The notes: generated from the letters alone by a model not told the origin. A stretch of DNA of 64,000 nt from Sepioteuthis lessoniana (GCA_963585895.1 OY757915.1:91330514-91394513), one strand, 5' to 3'. Positions 1 through 10,768 are shown, counted from the first letter of the stretch. Numbers and translations: made by a program.

Positions 1-14
1 CACATTCAGAGCGT

Positions 15-250
15 ATATAGTACAATTTGATGGAGACTCAAACTCGGTTAAGTCGTCATAATAAATTTATTTCGTCGGAGAATATTACTATATTCTCCGT
101 CTCGTTAGATGACTATTTGCTACTCTGCGACGAGAGAGAAGCATGCAAATAGTAATCTGACGAGACGAAGAATATAGTAATATTCTCCGACGAAATAAAT
201 TTATTATGATGACTTAACCGAGTTTAGTCTCCATCAAATTTTACTATATA
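15..250. repeat. Large palindrome (foldback/MITE-like)
   Basis: Two arms of about 105 bp (15-120 and 145-250) are nearly perfect reverse complements around a 24-bp loop. The left arm contains TTTGATGGAGACTCAAACTC and the right arm ends in the matching CTCCATCAAA. Strings such as CGTCGGAGAATATTACTATA occur on both arms. There is no coding potential. It resembles a foldback MITE with TA-rich flanks, but no target duplication can be fixed because both flanks are TATA-like. Confidence 0.85.
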
Positions 251-258
251 TATATATA

Positions 259-1290
259 TGTTTGATTGAATAATAAAGACACATTTTGTCTTTATAATTT
301 TATTAAGATCCTATCAAGTTTCCTGATAATTGTCTTAATTTCAGGTTGGAATTGTTGGATGAAATTACCAAAATTTGTCTGAAGCGCTTTCGGATGTTTC
401 ATTGGCCATCATCAGGCCGTTGCTTGCATGTGCAAAGAGTGTTTTTAAAGAGTTTTGAAAGTTTGTAGGATTTTTTTAATAATGTAACAAAATTACGTAA
501 ACGCTGAATTGGATGAAACTGAGATACTGTTGAATTTAAAAACAGAACGCTATTAACGGAAACAGAATATTATTAAGAAATATGGAATATTTAAAAAAAA
601 CAAGCAAACCCTCCCCCCCAAAAAAAAAACTAAAGGCATTTCAAAACATTGTCGATATTTTCAAAGTTAATTCTACTGATTTTAGGTTTTTTGTTTGTAA
701 ATGTAGGGCTTCTCGGATTTGTAGACGTAGTTTATTTATTTCGTGTGCAATTATAGTGGTGCTTTTAACTAGAATTTTTCGAAATTTGGATTTGGGAATA
801 GAATGGGTTCTAAGATGTAAGGCTACGGAGCTAGAATCATTAAGGTGCATTGGAAGCTGTGTAGAAATAGTTGTAGTGGTAAGACCAACATATGCACTAT
901 TTTCTTTGGAGACACAGTCTCCCAAGGGATATTTGAACAAATATACGACGTTTGTCCTATGAAGAAATTTAGTTGAAGGTGAAGTGTTATTCGAAATAAT
1001 GACGTAGGTTGGAGGTTTTAAATCTGTTGTAATAAATGATAAATCTTACTTTTTTGGTAGGATCGGTCGGGAGAACATTTTTTTGGATAAGGTTTTTTGA
1101 TATATGTTCATCTTATAATTACTATGAAATAGGTTTTGGCAGTATAGGTTCATTGATTGGTTATGGTTGAGGATATTGTCTATGTTATGCTTCATCCACC
1201 AATTCCAACCTGAAACCAAGACACTTATCACTTGAAAGGATCTTAATAGAATTATATAGATAAAATGAGTCTTTATTATTTAATCAAACA
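259..1290 (-). mobile_element. Penelope-like element fragment with inverted ends
   Basis: The minus strand (about 940 to 641) encodes a GIY-YIG-type C-terminus: a Cys-containing segment, then AYVGLTTTT, then SSSVALHLRTHSIPKSKFRK and a helical HEINKLRLQIREALH segment, as in Penelope-like element (PLE) endonucleases. Terminal sequences at 259-362 and about 1195-1290 are inverted copies of each other (TGTTTGATTGAATAATAAAG at the left, ATTATTTAATCAAACA at the right), as seen in PLE 'pLTR' arrangements. The fragment is a fossil, flanked by TA/CA microsatellites. A related copy lies at 53805-54308 on the other strand. Confidence 0.7.
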
Positions 1291-1313
1291 TGCTTAAATG
1301 AAAGGCTGCTGCC

Positions 1314-1316
1314 TAA

Positions 1317-1402
<86 letters not shown>
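1314..1402. repeat. (CA)n(TA)n microsatellite
   Basis: A run of CA dinucleotides passes into about 75 bp of TA dinucleotides, just outside the right end of the Penelope-like fragment. Confidence 0.95.
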
Positions 1403-1404
<2 letters not shown>

Positions 1405-2044
1405 GCAACGTCTTATTATATTCCTTACGTACGTACTATCAATGATCACTATGATATATACGCAATATATCAACACAATACAATTATTATAATTATTATT
1501 ATAATATTATTATCATAATCTAACTCAAATCTCATCCTAATATATAATACTAATATTGTACTATATTCCATAGGATATTACAATACAACATATCCCTGCA
1601 CCACGATATTTACTGTGATTCTGGCCTAACTTACTACACTTACTTATTCATGCTTATAAATCATATCTTTACTTTATTTTCTTCGAAATTCAGTGATGAT
1701 GTCTTGTCCCTTTGTTATAATCACCTCAACTAATTCTGCACACAAATATATATATACAAATGAATAAAGAATATTTTTCTTGGTTCTACTGTAGCAAATT
1801 TTGCTACAACTACGAGTTTATCGCGCTTCGTATACACCTTAACACACACACACACACTAAACACCACTTTCACATCCACACACAATAATACGCAACTATA
1901 ACCCACACACTCACTCACATAAAGATTTCTACACAATTCCAACGCTTTTTAACGGTATTTTTCGATTTTTTCGATTTCTTCATTTTCTTTCGTTATCTGC
2001 CTGATGATTGTTGTTTGTAAAACTTCAAGAAAACTAAAGGTCAC
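1403..2044. other. AT-rich unassigned interval
   Basis: AT-rich sequence with short CA runs (about 1842-1858) and no recognisable protein, RNA or repeat family member in this window. Short frames here carry no family motif. Confidence 0.5.
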
Positions 2045-2352
2045 AGACAAACTTCCATGGCAGCTAGCGTAATGCAAAGCTCTTCGAAAGAATTGAGCAC
2101 TCTGGTAGCCGATAGGGTATAAAAAATGTAAACAAACGGCTGCTGCTGCTGTTGCTAAATAAATACCTTAAAAATGCCCTTAGCCAACGTGGTCCGCTTG
2201 GTGGTCGAGAGGTCTGAAACTTAATCTAACGTAAAGTTGGACGGGTTTCGATCCCGGCTTCGAGCGTCCTGCGTGTCTAGCCACACTGAAGAGTTCTGAT
2301 AAAACGAAACAGTCCGTCTGTGGATGACAATATATATATATATATATATATA
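2045..2352 (+). mobile_element. SINE D (tRNA-like, TA tail)
   Basis: A pol III B-box-like GGGTTTCGATCCC lies at about 2245, after a head reading GGTCCGCTTGGTGGTCGAG. The body TGTCTAGCCACACTGAAGAG...TCTGTGGATGAC runs directly into (TA)n. The upstream part (2045-2185, containing GCAAAGCTCTTCGAA) recurs in the inverted copy at 50765-51055, so the family unit is about 300 bp. Other copies: 42635-42795 and 51070-51200. Confidence 0.7.
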
Positions 2353-2399
2353 AGTCTGTTTATTTGGGGATGGCAATATATACATATTTGTGTATGAGA

Positions 2400-2550
2400 A
2401 TTTCAAACAGTATATTTTGTTAATAAACGATATTCAATAATAACGGTTTTGATTATATGATTTTCCATTAGAAATAGTTAAACCCCAATAAGTTTTTATC
2501 AAACAAAGTATTATAAAAAAAGGTTTACAGTTATTTGTGACCAATATTGT

Positions 2551-2595
<45 letters not shown>

Positions 2596-2770
2596 CAAAC
2601 ATCTAGAATTGCGTGTGTGTGTGTGTGTACAATATCAGCCATGAATATTTAACCAATTTTTGATAATTCTTAATTTGATAAAAACTTTATTATTTCTAAT
2701 GGAAATTTTTAATCAAAAAAGTTATTAGCAAACATTGTTTATTAATAAACTCTACAGTTTCAAATTCTGA
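2400..2770. repeat. Imperfect inverted repeat with microsatellite core
   Basis: Left arm 2400-2560 and right arm 2620-2770 are diverged reverse complements. Both carry the CCATTAGAAATA string in opposite orientation and both contain GTTTTTATCAAA-type blocks. Between them lie (CA)n, (TA)n and (GT)n tracts. It looks like two head-to-head copies of one AT-rich repeat, or a foldback element. Confidence 0.65.
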
Positions 2771-2799
2771 ACCACAAATATACATATGTAGCCAACCAA

Positions 2800-3155
2800 C
2801 CATATATATATATATATATATATATAGTATTATTCGGTCCAGTTAAACCAGAGTTGGGAGTAATTCCTTCAGGACAAGAAAATCATTCAAAAACTGAACA
2901 TTTAGATTTTCCTGGTAGAGAGCTCAATATAATTAATATTACAGAGCAATACTTTCTTTAAAGAAAAAACCGTGTCTATTCTGATTTATTTTATCCATAA
3001 GATCTGAAGAAGTCCTGTTATATTTTTCTTCGTGTTTTTGGTTTACATCAGAAACACATAACAGGATGGAAATAAATTTATAATCCTAAAGTAACCGGTC
3101 TTTGTTTTTTTTTTCTTAAAGAAAGTATATATATATATATATATATATATATGTT
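2800..3155. repeat. TA-bounded repeat, family J
   Basis: Bounded by (TA)n tracts at about 2803-2827 and 3126-3152. The segment GTTAAACCAGAGTTGGGAGT...TTTCCTGGTAG recurs at 54366-54510, also next to (TA)n. Short inverted ends (CTTTCTTTAAAG near 2955, TTCTTAAAGAAAG near 3115) suggest a small element. No coding. Confidence 0.5.
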
Positions 3156-4270
3156 CTTCATTAAGTACATTTGTTTTAAATGTTTTCTTTTCTTTCTCTT
3201 TCTTTTCTTTTTTCCTTTTTATCCTTCTTTTCCTTTTTCGTTCTTTTTTTATCTCCTAATTTTTCTCTTCTTCTTCTTAATCTTACTTGTTTTCCTAATT
3301 TTTCTTTTTGATCGTATTCCATTATTCTAAGATTTTACACTTACATTCTAAATTGATTGTGTTTTTTTTTTTTTCTTGTTTGTTTTTAATATCCTGTTTT
3401 ATCTCTTTGTTGCTTTCTTCATATGGTACAAACTTGTAAATTGGACGAATTTTGACATAAAAAAAATGGCGTTGATGTATACAATTGCTAGATTAAAAAT
3501 TAACCATGATGAAAAGGATTTTGAGTAATATTTGGATTATAAATTAATGATTGCAAGAACATAAAGTAATGATCGACTTATACATAGGAATATACGGTTT
3601 GAAATATTCTAGTCACTTTTTTTGTGGTTTCTTTTTGTTCGCATTTTGTTTCGTATCTTTTTTTCTTTTTTTTTTTTGTTCTTACTTACTTTTATGATAG
3701 GCAGCTTATTTTCTTTTTGATACGATTGTTTTAATTTTTTTTCATTCTTTTTCATATATTTCTTTATTTCTTTATTTATTTATTGCTAATGCGATCATAT
3801 TATTATTTCATTTTTCTTCATTCTAATCTTTCTCTCATTCGTTGTTTTTTTCTTTTTAATGTGATTGTTTTATCATTTATCATTTTTTGTATTTTTCTTT
3901 CTTTCTTTCTTTCTAACATAATAATTTCCTTTCTTGTTCTATCTTTTTTCTTTCTTTTTTTTATTATAATCCTTTCGCTTTTTCATTCATTCTTTGTTTC
4001 TAATTTTCTTTCTTTCTTTCTTTCTTTCTTTCTAATATTATAATTTCCTTTCTTGTTCTATCTTTTTTCTTTCTTTTTTTATTATAATCCTTTCGCTTTT
4101 TCATTCATTCTTTCTTTCTCTCTTTCTTTCTTTCTAACATAATAATTTCCTTTATTGTTCTATCTTTTTCTTCCTTTTTAATTATAATCCTTTCGCTCTT
4201 TCATTCATTCATCGTTCCTATTTTTTTCTTCCTTCCTTCCTTTCTTTCTTTCTAATTTTTAAAAATTCTT
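3156..4270. repeat. Pyrimidine-rich low-complexity tract
   Basis: About 1.1 kb dominated by T and C on the plus strand (TTTC and TTTTC runs). Within 3890-4250 a unit of about 100-120 bp containing ATAATTTCCTTT and ATAATCCTTTCGC recurs three times. Open frames here are Phe/Leu/Ser-rich artefacts of the composition. A less extreme stretch at about 3420-3600 is AT-rich. Confidence 0.8.
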
Positions 4271-4600
4271 TGTCCTCTACATTCCCCAAAGCTACACCAT
4301 ATTTTTTCTTCAACAATATTTCTCTTATTCACAGCTTTTACTTTTAATGGTTACAACCCTTTTTAACATGGCCTGTCATAACCATCTTTTCTATTTTCTT
4401 CCAATTTCTGTCTCTGTGTCTCTCTTTTTGTCTGTCAGTATATCCCTGTCTCTATCTCCCTATTATACGCAATGTGTCCCGCTCTCATATCTAACTCTGT
4501 CGCCATAGGCTAACTTTTCTCAGCGAATCCTGAACGTTTGCCGGTTATTATCGCTAGGGGGTGTTACGGCAGCAGAAACAAAATAGGAAAAAGTCAAAAC
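4271..4600. other. Unassigned spacer
   Basis: Mixed-composition DNA between opposite-polarity simple tracts, with a TCTCTGTC-rich patch at about 4405-4465. I see no gene or repeat family. Confidence 0.4.
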
Positions 4601-5135
4601 AATAAGTAAAGACAAAGGTAAAACAATTGAGCCAAAAATAATAGAAAGTAAGTGGAAGCAAAGGAAAATGGATGAAAGAAAGCAAGAAAGAAAAAAGGAA
4701 ATGTTTAAAGGCTTTAAAGTTTAAAAATGGTAAGATATGAGAAATAAAAGAGATATTGAAAAAAATTTTGCTAACAGTTTCGGAAATAAAAAGAGATCAA
4801 TGAATGAATGAATGAATGAAACGAATGAAAATATGCGCAGTAAAAAATTTAAGAGAAATAAATGAATAAATAAAGAAAGAAGCAAAAATACTGTAAGTTA
4901 GCAAAAAAGAAAGAAAGAAAAAAAGAAAGAAAGAAAAACCAGCGAGTAAAGAAAGAAAGAAAGAAAAAAGAAAGAAAGAAAAAGCGAAAAACCAGCGAGT
5001 AAATAAATAAATAAATCAAGAAAGAAAAAAAGAAAGAAAGAAAAAGCGAAAAAATAGCAAATAAAGAAAAAAGAAAGAAAGAAAGAAAGAAAGAAAGTAA
5101 AAAGAAAGGAAGAAAAAGCGAAAAACTAGCGAGTA

Positions 5136-5167
<32 letters not shown>

Positions 5168-5234
5168 AAAATAAAATACAAACGGTAAGAAAGAAGAAAA
5201 ACGAAACATTAGAGAATAGATAAATAAATACATG

Positions 5235-5281
<47 letters not shown>

Positions 5282-5837
5282 AAAGAAAACCAAAAGGTCG
5301 AATCAAATGAAGAAAAAAGTAATGTTGAAAGAACGAGAAAAAAGAGAAAGAGCAGAGAAGTGACAGTAAAAGAAAAAGAGAAGTGAAAGAGAAAGAAAAG
5401 AGAAGTGAAAGTAAAAGAAAAGGAAAGTGAAAGAGAAAGAAAAGAGAATTGAAAAATAAAGAAGAGGAAGTGACTGTAAAAAACAAGAAAAGTGAAAGAG
5501 AACGAACAGAGAAATGAAAGTAAAAGAAAAGGGAAGTGAAAGAGAAAGAACTGAGAAGTGGCGGTTAAAGAAAAGAGAAGTAAAAGAGAAAGAAGAAAAA
5601 AGTGAAAGAGAAAGAACAGCGAAGTGAAAGTAAAATAAAAGAGAAATGAAAGAGAAATAACACAGGAGCGAAAATAAAAGAAAACAGATGTGAAAGAGGA
5701 AGAAAAGACAAGTGACAATAAGAGAAAAGAGAATTGAAAGAGAAAGAAACGAGAAGAGAAAAAGAAAGAATAGCGAAATGAAAGTGAAAGAGAAAGAAGT
5801 GAAAGAGGAAGAAGTGAAAGAGGAAGAACGCAGAAGT
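4601..5837. repeat. Purine-rich low-complexity tract
   Basis: About 1.2 kb of A/G-rich plus-strand sequence: (GAAA)n at 4880-5185 with a recurring GCGAAAAACCAGCGAGTAAA-type punctuation, (GA)n at about 5234-5278, then irregular repeats of GAAGTGAAAG/GAGAAAGAA to 5837. Minus-strand frames here are Phe/Ser/Leu-rich artefacts. Confidence 0.85.
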
Positions 5838-7265
5838 GAAACCAAAAGTATGTCGAGGCCTGCAGCTTTTACGTTTGTAATTTTTCTAGGTATTCCGTTG
5901 AGTTTTTCTGGAGTAAACTGTTTTTGTTTGATGTCTATTTGACCATTAATATATAGGTTTATTTGTAACTTACACGAGTTTCCATGGAGATTCTTAAAAT
6001 ATTCTATGCACAACTGAATTCCTTCTTCTTGACTTGCGACTTTTATTTTTGCTTTTGAGGTGCTCTTCCTTTTGCTCACTTGATTTACTGTCTGCTATAC
6101 AATTTTAACTCTAGTATCTTCTACTGAGTTACATATTTATTGATCTGATTTTGGATGCATTCTTTTTGTTCTTTTTGGTATGTGTTAGCAAATTCTCTTT
6201 GTGCCCACTAAAGTTTCTGTGCGTTGGGATTTATTGGGTTCCTTTTATAACAGGAAGATACTGTTTTCAGGTTATCTCGTTTTATTTCCTAACTGCCAGT
6301 GTCTCCCATGGAACTCTATGTTCAACTCTTGGTTTGGTTAATCGGCACTCTGTTGCTGCTTCCATATGGGCATTGATAGAGTTTTCGTATTCTTCATTTG
6401 GGGTATGTATTTCAGATATTTCCCCAAGGGTATCGAATTTGTTTCTTACTGCTACCGTATATTTATTGTAAATATATCTATTGGTAAGCAAGGACCATTC
6501 TTATCTTGTGTTTTTCAGTATTCATCTTATTTCTTCGTAGATTCTGGGATATCTTTACTGTGACAATTCTGAGATTGGAAGATACTCCTTCAAAAGATGT
6601 GTACTCTTCACAATTCAGAGCTTTATTTATCTACTTATTGTTTATGAGTATATACTCTATCTATGATTTAGTATTATTTGGTTGGGTGTTGGTCTATAAT
6701 TTTCCTTCACGTTTTTGTATTTAGTATGAAGGCATGTTAATCTGTTTTCGAGTGAGAAGTCTGTTAGATATTTCTGTTTGAAGAGTTGTGTAAGCAGAAT
6801 TTGTTAGTTTCGTCTTTATCTATTTGAGCGTTCATTTCTCCGTCAATGATTAGTACGTTGTGTTTGGGAATGCTACAAACAAGGATAGATGGCTCATTGT
6901 AGAAGGTGATAATATCCGTTTCACTTTAGGGAGACTTTAGCAAGAGATAATTTTTGTGCAGGGATTGCCGTTAAATCATTCTCGGTTGTATTTTCTTAAT
7001 GCTATTAAATGATTTTAGGGCACGAGGGCTAAGAAGCATTCCTACTCTTCCTAGGACGACATTGATGGAGTTTTTTCCGTGCAGATACTGAGACAAACGT
7101 CGATCCATTACCGGTATCATTGTATTGTATTTCTAGTTTATTATGGTAGTATCTATGTTCCTGAATGTACATGTATATTTTTATATTATGCTCTGCTGCA
7201 GATGCTGTCCTATCAGCAAACCGGTCTCTTCTATTTAAAGTTATAACGTTGAAGGTCATTTCATG
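5838..7265 (-). pseudogene. APE-type LINE ORF relic (endonuclease to RT start)
   Basis: Read on the minus strand from 7265 this resembles the APE-endonuclease/reverse transcriptase protein of an RTE-like LINE: an endonuclease start with IQEHR, HNKLEIQYNDTGNGSTFVSV and, near 6860, the motif NVLIIDGEMNAQ; then a linker (NKFDTLGEISEIHTPNEEYE, RVPWETLAV at about 6490-6285); then KRKSTSKAKIK...FKNL and KAAGLD at about 6080-5850, where RT begins. The frame is broken in several places. It stops abruptly against the purine-rich tract, so the rest of RT is missing. The same family recurs at 34920, 35737, 38690, 42937 and 62823. Confidence 0.8.
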
Positions 7266-7524
7266 AATTGTATTTTGGCATCAGAGTAATCTTGGATTGG
7301 ATCTGAGTTTGAGAACAATAGCTGTTTTTTCGAACACTCGGGCCAAATCTCCAACCTCAGCAAAACACGCCCCTTGTTTTCCCACGTTAAGGAAAAGGAC
7401 ATGTTTATTTTGTTTTTCTTGCATTTTTTTTTCCTTTATAAGTTTTGGCTGTTTAAATACACGAAGGCAAATACTGTTAATTTAGCAGGGAATTAGTACG
7501 CAAAACATGAAGTAAAAGGCTTTG

Positions 7525-7965
7525 ATTTGTTTGGTTGGGTTTTATGGCTAATCAACCATTGTAGGCTATATAATATCAAATTCTGTGTATAAATATATAC
7601 TAAATATAAATATATATATATGATTTGTAAACACATTGTGCAGCAATTTACTAAGCGTTTTGCTCAAATATGGTTTATAGCCATGTGAATGGGACACCCA
7701 TTTTGTAGATAACATTTTTAAATGAGTCTCTTTTTTGCACATAGTTAATTGGTTTTAAGTATTGCTAGATAACAGTCACGATTTAACATTTGTTTGCAGA
7801 CAGTTCTTTTTGACCGATAGATAGGATCCAATCAAGTGCTACCTCTCCGGGTCAGAGTAAACCTGGGAGCAATGGCAATGAAGGGATACTCGGCATTCCC
7901 CAAATCTCCAAGCCTGGATCCTCACCGTCAAATGGTTAAATGTCATATCCTAGACACAACTGAGT
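7525..7965 (-). mobile_element. Family E retroposon copy with nested SINE
   Basis: It begins (plus strand) with the inverted tail TTTTATGGCTAATCAACC and ends in the core (CGGGTCAGAGTAAACCTGGG, GCATTCCCC, CACCGTCAAATGG). The 56-bp repeat region is diverged. A small SINE (7640-7712) interrupts CACATTGT/TGTAGATAAC, which is contiguous in the relative at 39478. Confidence 0.75.
7640..7712 (-). mobile_element. SINE G fragment inside family E
   Basis: The sequence containing ATTTACTAAGC, TTTGCT and CCATGTGAATGGGACACCCA matches the better copy at 42186-42276, which keeps a B-box-like GAGTTCGAGTCTC (minus strand). It is absent from the homologous site near 39478-39500, so it is an insertion. Confidence 0.55.
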
Positions 7966-8314
7966 GGCGGGATAGAGTGCGTAAGCTGAATATTCATTAC
8001 AGAAAGTTAGGAAGGAAGAACAAAAAAAGGAAATATGAGCAGTCATGTGACAAAATTTCTGAATTAAACGGTAAAGGGCTTCCTGTATTCAAGTGAGGAA
8101 TGCAAGGACGAAACTTAAGGGAGAAAAAAAGCCCCCCCCCCACAAAAAAACAAGGTTGCAGTGTGAATTTGTGGAAAACCTGACAGACTGTATGTATTGT
8201 TATCAAAATTGACTTCGTTTTAACTGTTTGTAAATACGTGCAAGTTTCTTTTGTTTTTTGTTTTTCTCCTTTGTAAGTTTTGGCTGTTTAAACGTAAATA
8301 TTTAATTTGGTATT
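7966..8314. other. Unassigned spacer
   Basis: No recognisable gene. The string TTTGTAAGTTTTGGCTGTTTAAA at about 8271-8293 is shared, with one change, with about 7438-7458, so a short unclassified repeat flanks this family E copy on both sides. A poly-C tract lies at about 8133-8142. Confidence 0.4.
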
Positions 8315-9440
8315 TGAGTATCTGGGGCTCTAGAATACACTGACTGCTTTTCTGCTGAGAGATAAGCCCCCCTCCCCCAAATGAGTGTCCTGTATATGAC
8401 ACGAAACAATATGATGGTGAGACTCCGCTTATGCTGGAGCTTTGGCGAATGTGGAGTACCCCCTTTTTTCCATTGCTCCCAGGTCCACTCTGGCCCGGAG
8501 TGGTAGCACCTGATAGAGTCTCATCAATGGGTCAATTAGAACTAAAGTGCGTACTTATGCTAAACTGAATTGCTTTAAAAAGAAATATTTTTAATGTTAA
8601 ACTGAATTGTTTGAAGTAGAACTATTTTTACATTTAACTTAGCAATGTGTAAATAAATAACTGATGTTTAATTGAATCTTTAGTGATACATAGCTATATT
8701 TGGAACCATTTAATTTTGTTCACTCAACTGAATAACTTGAAATAGAAATGTTTTTTGTCATTTAAATAGTACACTTATGCGAAACTGAATTGTTTTGTAA
8801 TATAATGGCCAAGGTATTTTGTTTTATGCCTTTGGGTTTAGTTAGGCTGAAAACCTTTCGGCTTTGTGCATGAGTTACTTAGGTGCAGCATTAACGCAGG
8901 TGTTCACGTGCGCGCGCGCGGAGCGGACGTGTCACTCAGAGATGTCACAATAACCAAAATGGAAAACAGGGATAGAGAGTGCGAATGACGTCACGCACAG
9001 GAAGCGCGCGGAGGATTTGGGGAATTTTGAAGAAAGGGGTTGAGTTGAGTCCTGCCTCGGAAGAAGACGGTTGACTTTCGCTTGCTCGGCGAAGCCAGGC
9101 CAGTGGCCTTGTAGTGGGTGCCACACGTGTTGGGGGTTGGCAGATGGAAAAGCCAGAATAGAAAGAATGTGTATCTCTCTTTTTATGTCGAAGAACCTTT
9201 AAACTCAAAGGTAATAAAAAGTTTCGTACCTGAATTAAGAAGTCGTAAGTGTTTTCGTGTTTCGAGATTCCTATGTTCTATGTATATATGTTATGAACAT
9301 TCTAATGTACGTTTCACACATATCCGTATTATGGGTATGGTACAGTTTGAAATAGAACTATTTATATGTATAAAAATAAATTTGGCATTAAATAATCTAC
9401 AATGGCTGATATGCCATAAAACCAAACCAAACCAATTAAT
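8315..9440 (+). mobile_element. Family E copy split by a solo LTR
   Basis: The forward copy starts near TCTGGGGCTCTAGAATACAC, passes the core (GTCCACTCTGGCCCGGAGTG, about 8480-8500) and the diverged 56-bp repeats, and ends in GGCATTAAATAATC...GCCATAAAACCAAACC. The repeat sentence ACTGAATTGTTT|GTTTGAAATAGAAC is interrupted by 549 bp of LTR. Without the insert this copy is about 570 bp. Confidence 0.85.
8796..9344 (+). mobile_element. Solo LTR, about 545-bp family (copy 1)
   Basis: Starts TGTAATATAATGG and ends GGTACA, with a 4-bp target duplication GTTT on both sides (8792-8795 and 9345-9348). It has a GC-rich U3-like half with the cAMP-response-type palindrome TGACGTCA at 8986-8993 and a polyadenylation signal AATAAA at 9213-9218, about 125 bp from the 3' end. 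TG/CA-type ends, the polyA signal and the 4-bp duplication fit a solo LTR of an LTR retrotransposon; the superfamily cannot be decided without internal sequence. It is younger than its family E host. Confidence 0.75.
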
Positions 9441-9556
9441 TTAGTATGATACCTGTTCTTTTTAAAACTAAAAATCAGTTAAAGATATCGAATATCTAAA
9501 TGGCGTAATCTACACGAAAGTCAGAAAATTGAGCATAAACTACCAGCACCTAATTG

Positions 9557-9915
9557 CTCTTGGTTGGTTGGTTGGATTCATGGCTTATCAACCATTGAAG
9601 GTTATTTAATGCTAAATCCATTTTTATACATATAAACAGTTCTATTAAAAAAATCCAGTTTAGCATAAGCACATAATTTAGTTCTATTTGACCCATAGAT
9701 ATGACCCTCTCAGGTGTTACCATTCATGGACAGAGTGAACCTGGGTACGATGGCAATATAGGGGGTATGCTGCATTCCCCGAAACTCCAGCATTACTGAG
9801 GCCTCACCATCAGATGGTTTAGTGTCATATATCCAGGACTCTCGTTTGGGGAGTCTTACTCCTCAGCAGAGATGCAGCGGTGTATTCTGCAGTCCCAGCC
9901 GAATGGGCCAGCTAT
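9557..9915 (-). mobile_element. Compact complete family E copy
   Basis: About 357 bp with both ends: inverted tail GGTTGGATTCATGGCTTATCAACC at the left, and CCCAGCCGAATGGGCCA at the right. There is only about one 56-bp repeat (TCCAGTTTAGCATAAGCAC), so this is the minimal architecture of the family. The core at about 9718-9890 is well kept. Confidence 0.85.
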
Positions 9916-10242
9916 TGATCTGAACAAAAAAAACCCATAAGTTTCTGCTAAAAAGTAATATAAAAACAATGAGGTAAAAAATTGAGAGAAAAGTGAATTG
10001 CTAGAATCTAACTTATTTAAAACTTCACAAGTCTAAAGGTAAAAGTTTGTTCTTAGAACATATATCACTAAAAGCCATGGGAGGCAGCATGGTGGATGTG
10101 ATGTCATGTGAATGAATCCAAAGTTGAGTCAACGGCAAGCCTCACCAGATGCTGGATGGAATAGTTCAATGAGGAAACAACTACTACTCATCTATAAGGG
10201 TGGCGTACAATTTACAGAACTCTTAATCAAACTATATATATG
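9916..10242. other. Unassigned spacer
   Basis: No gene recognised. GGAGGCAGCATGGTGGATG...GTTGAGTCAACGG at 10080-10130 looks repeat-like but has no second copy that I can see in the window. Confidence 0.4.
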
Positions 10243-10640
10243 TATGAGGGTCATTCTATAAATCAGGTGAATTGTATCTAAGGAGTAGGTAAGAGAAAAT
10301 ACTGTTTGTTGTTGCACCGTTTTCAATAATGATGGCTTCTTTCATCTTCTGAAGACAGTCAGCATGACCATCTTTAGTGATCGCTACATATGGGATTTTT
10401 TTTACTGGAGATCAGTAGGTTTTTGAGTCAGTTTCGAAGAGGCAAATCCATGCTTTGTCCATTTGTAAATGTTTGTAGACTAAAACATGCTTCTCCATAA
10501 ACATCATACATTCTTATGTACATTTCACATGGTTTGCACATCTCAACTACCAAATATTTCATGACAGACCTCCGTTCAAGCCTGGAGCAGTCTCTTTGAC
10601 CTGTCAGCATTTTAAATAACTTCAATGCATCTATCTTTGC
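10243..10640 (-). pseudogene. Mariner-type transposon remnant 1
   Basis: The plus-strand left end GAGGGTCATTCTATAAATCA resembles the mariner terminal repeat style. On the minus strand 10625-10428 reads RRSVMKYLVVEMCKPCE...VYGEACFSLQTFTNGQSMDL, matching an N-terminal mariner helix-turn-helix region. The next piece (about 10400-10250) reads KDGHADCLQKMKEAIIIENG...RYNSPDL, like an internal part of the transposase. The element is therefore internally deleted and frame-disrupted. Its other end is not clear. Confidence 0.5.
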
Positions 10641-10768
10641 TTGATTAGAATAATTTTCTTCAATAAACGAATTTCAAATTATGCAGAGTTTTTACTTTTG
10701 GAAAAAATCAGTAAAAGTCCTTATTGCTTTTATTTCTAAAAATCGACCTTATTTGTTAAAAGACCTAT

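Noticed and set aside
582-962. 126-codon plus-strand frame
   Set aside because: It is the antisense of the Penelope-like GIY-YIG coding end, which has the recognisable motifs on the minus strand.
3783-5718. Phe/Leu/Ser-rich frames in the TTTC and GAAA tracts
   Set aside because: They are composition artefacts of simple sequence, with no conserved start, domain or codon structure.
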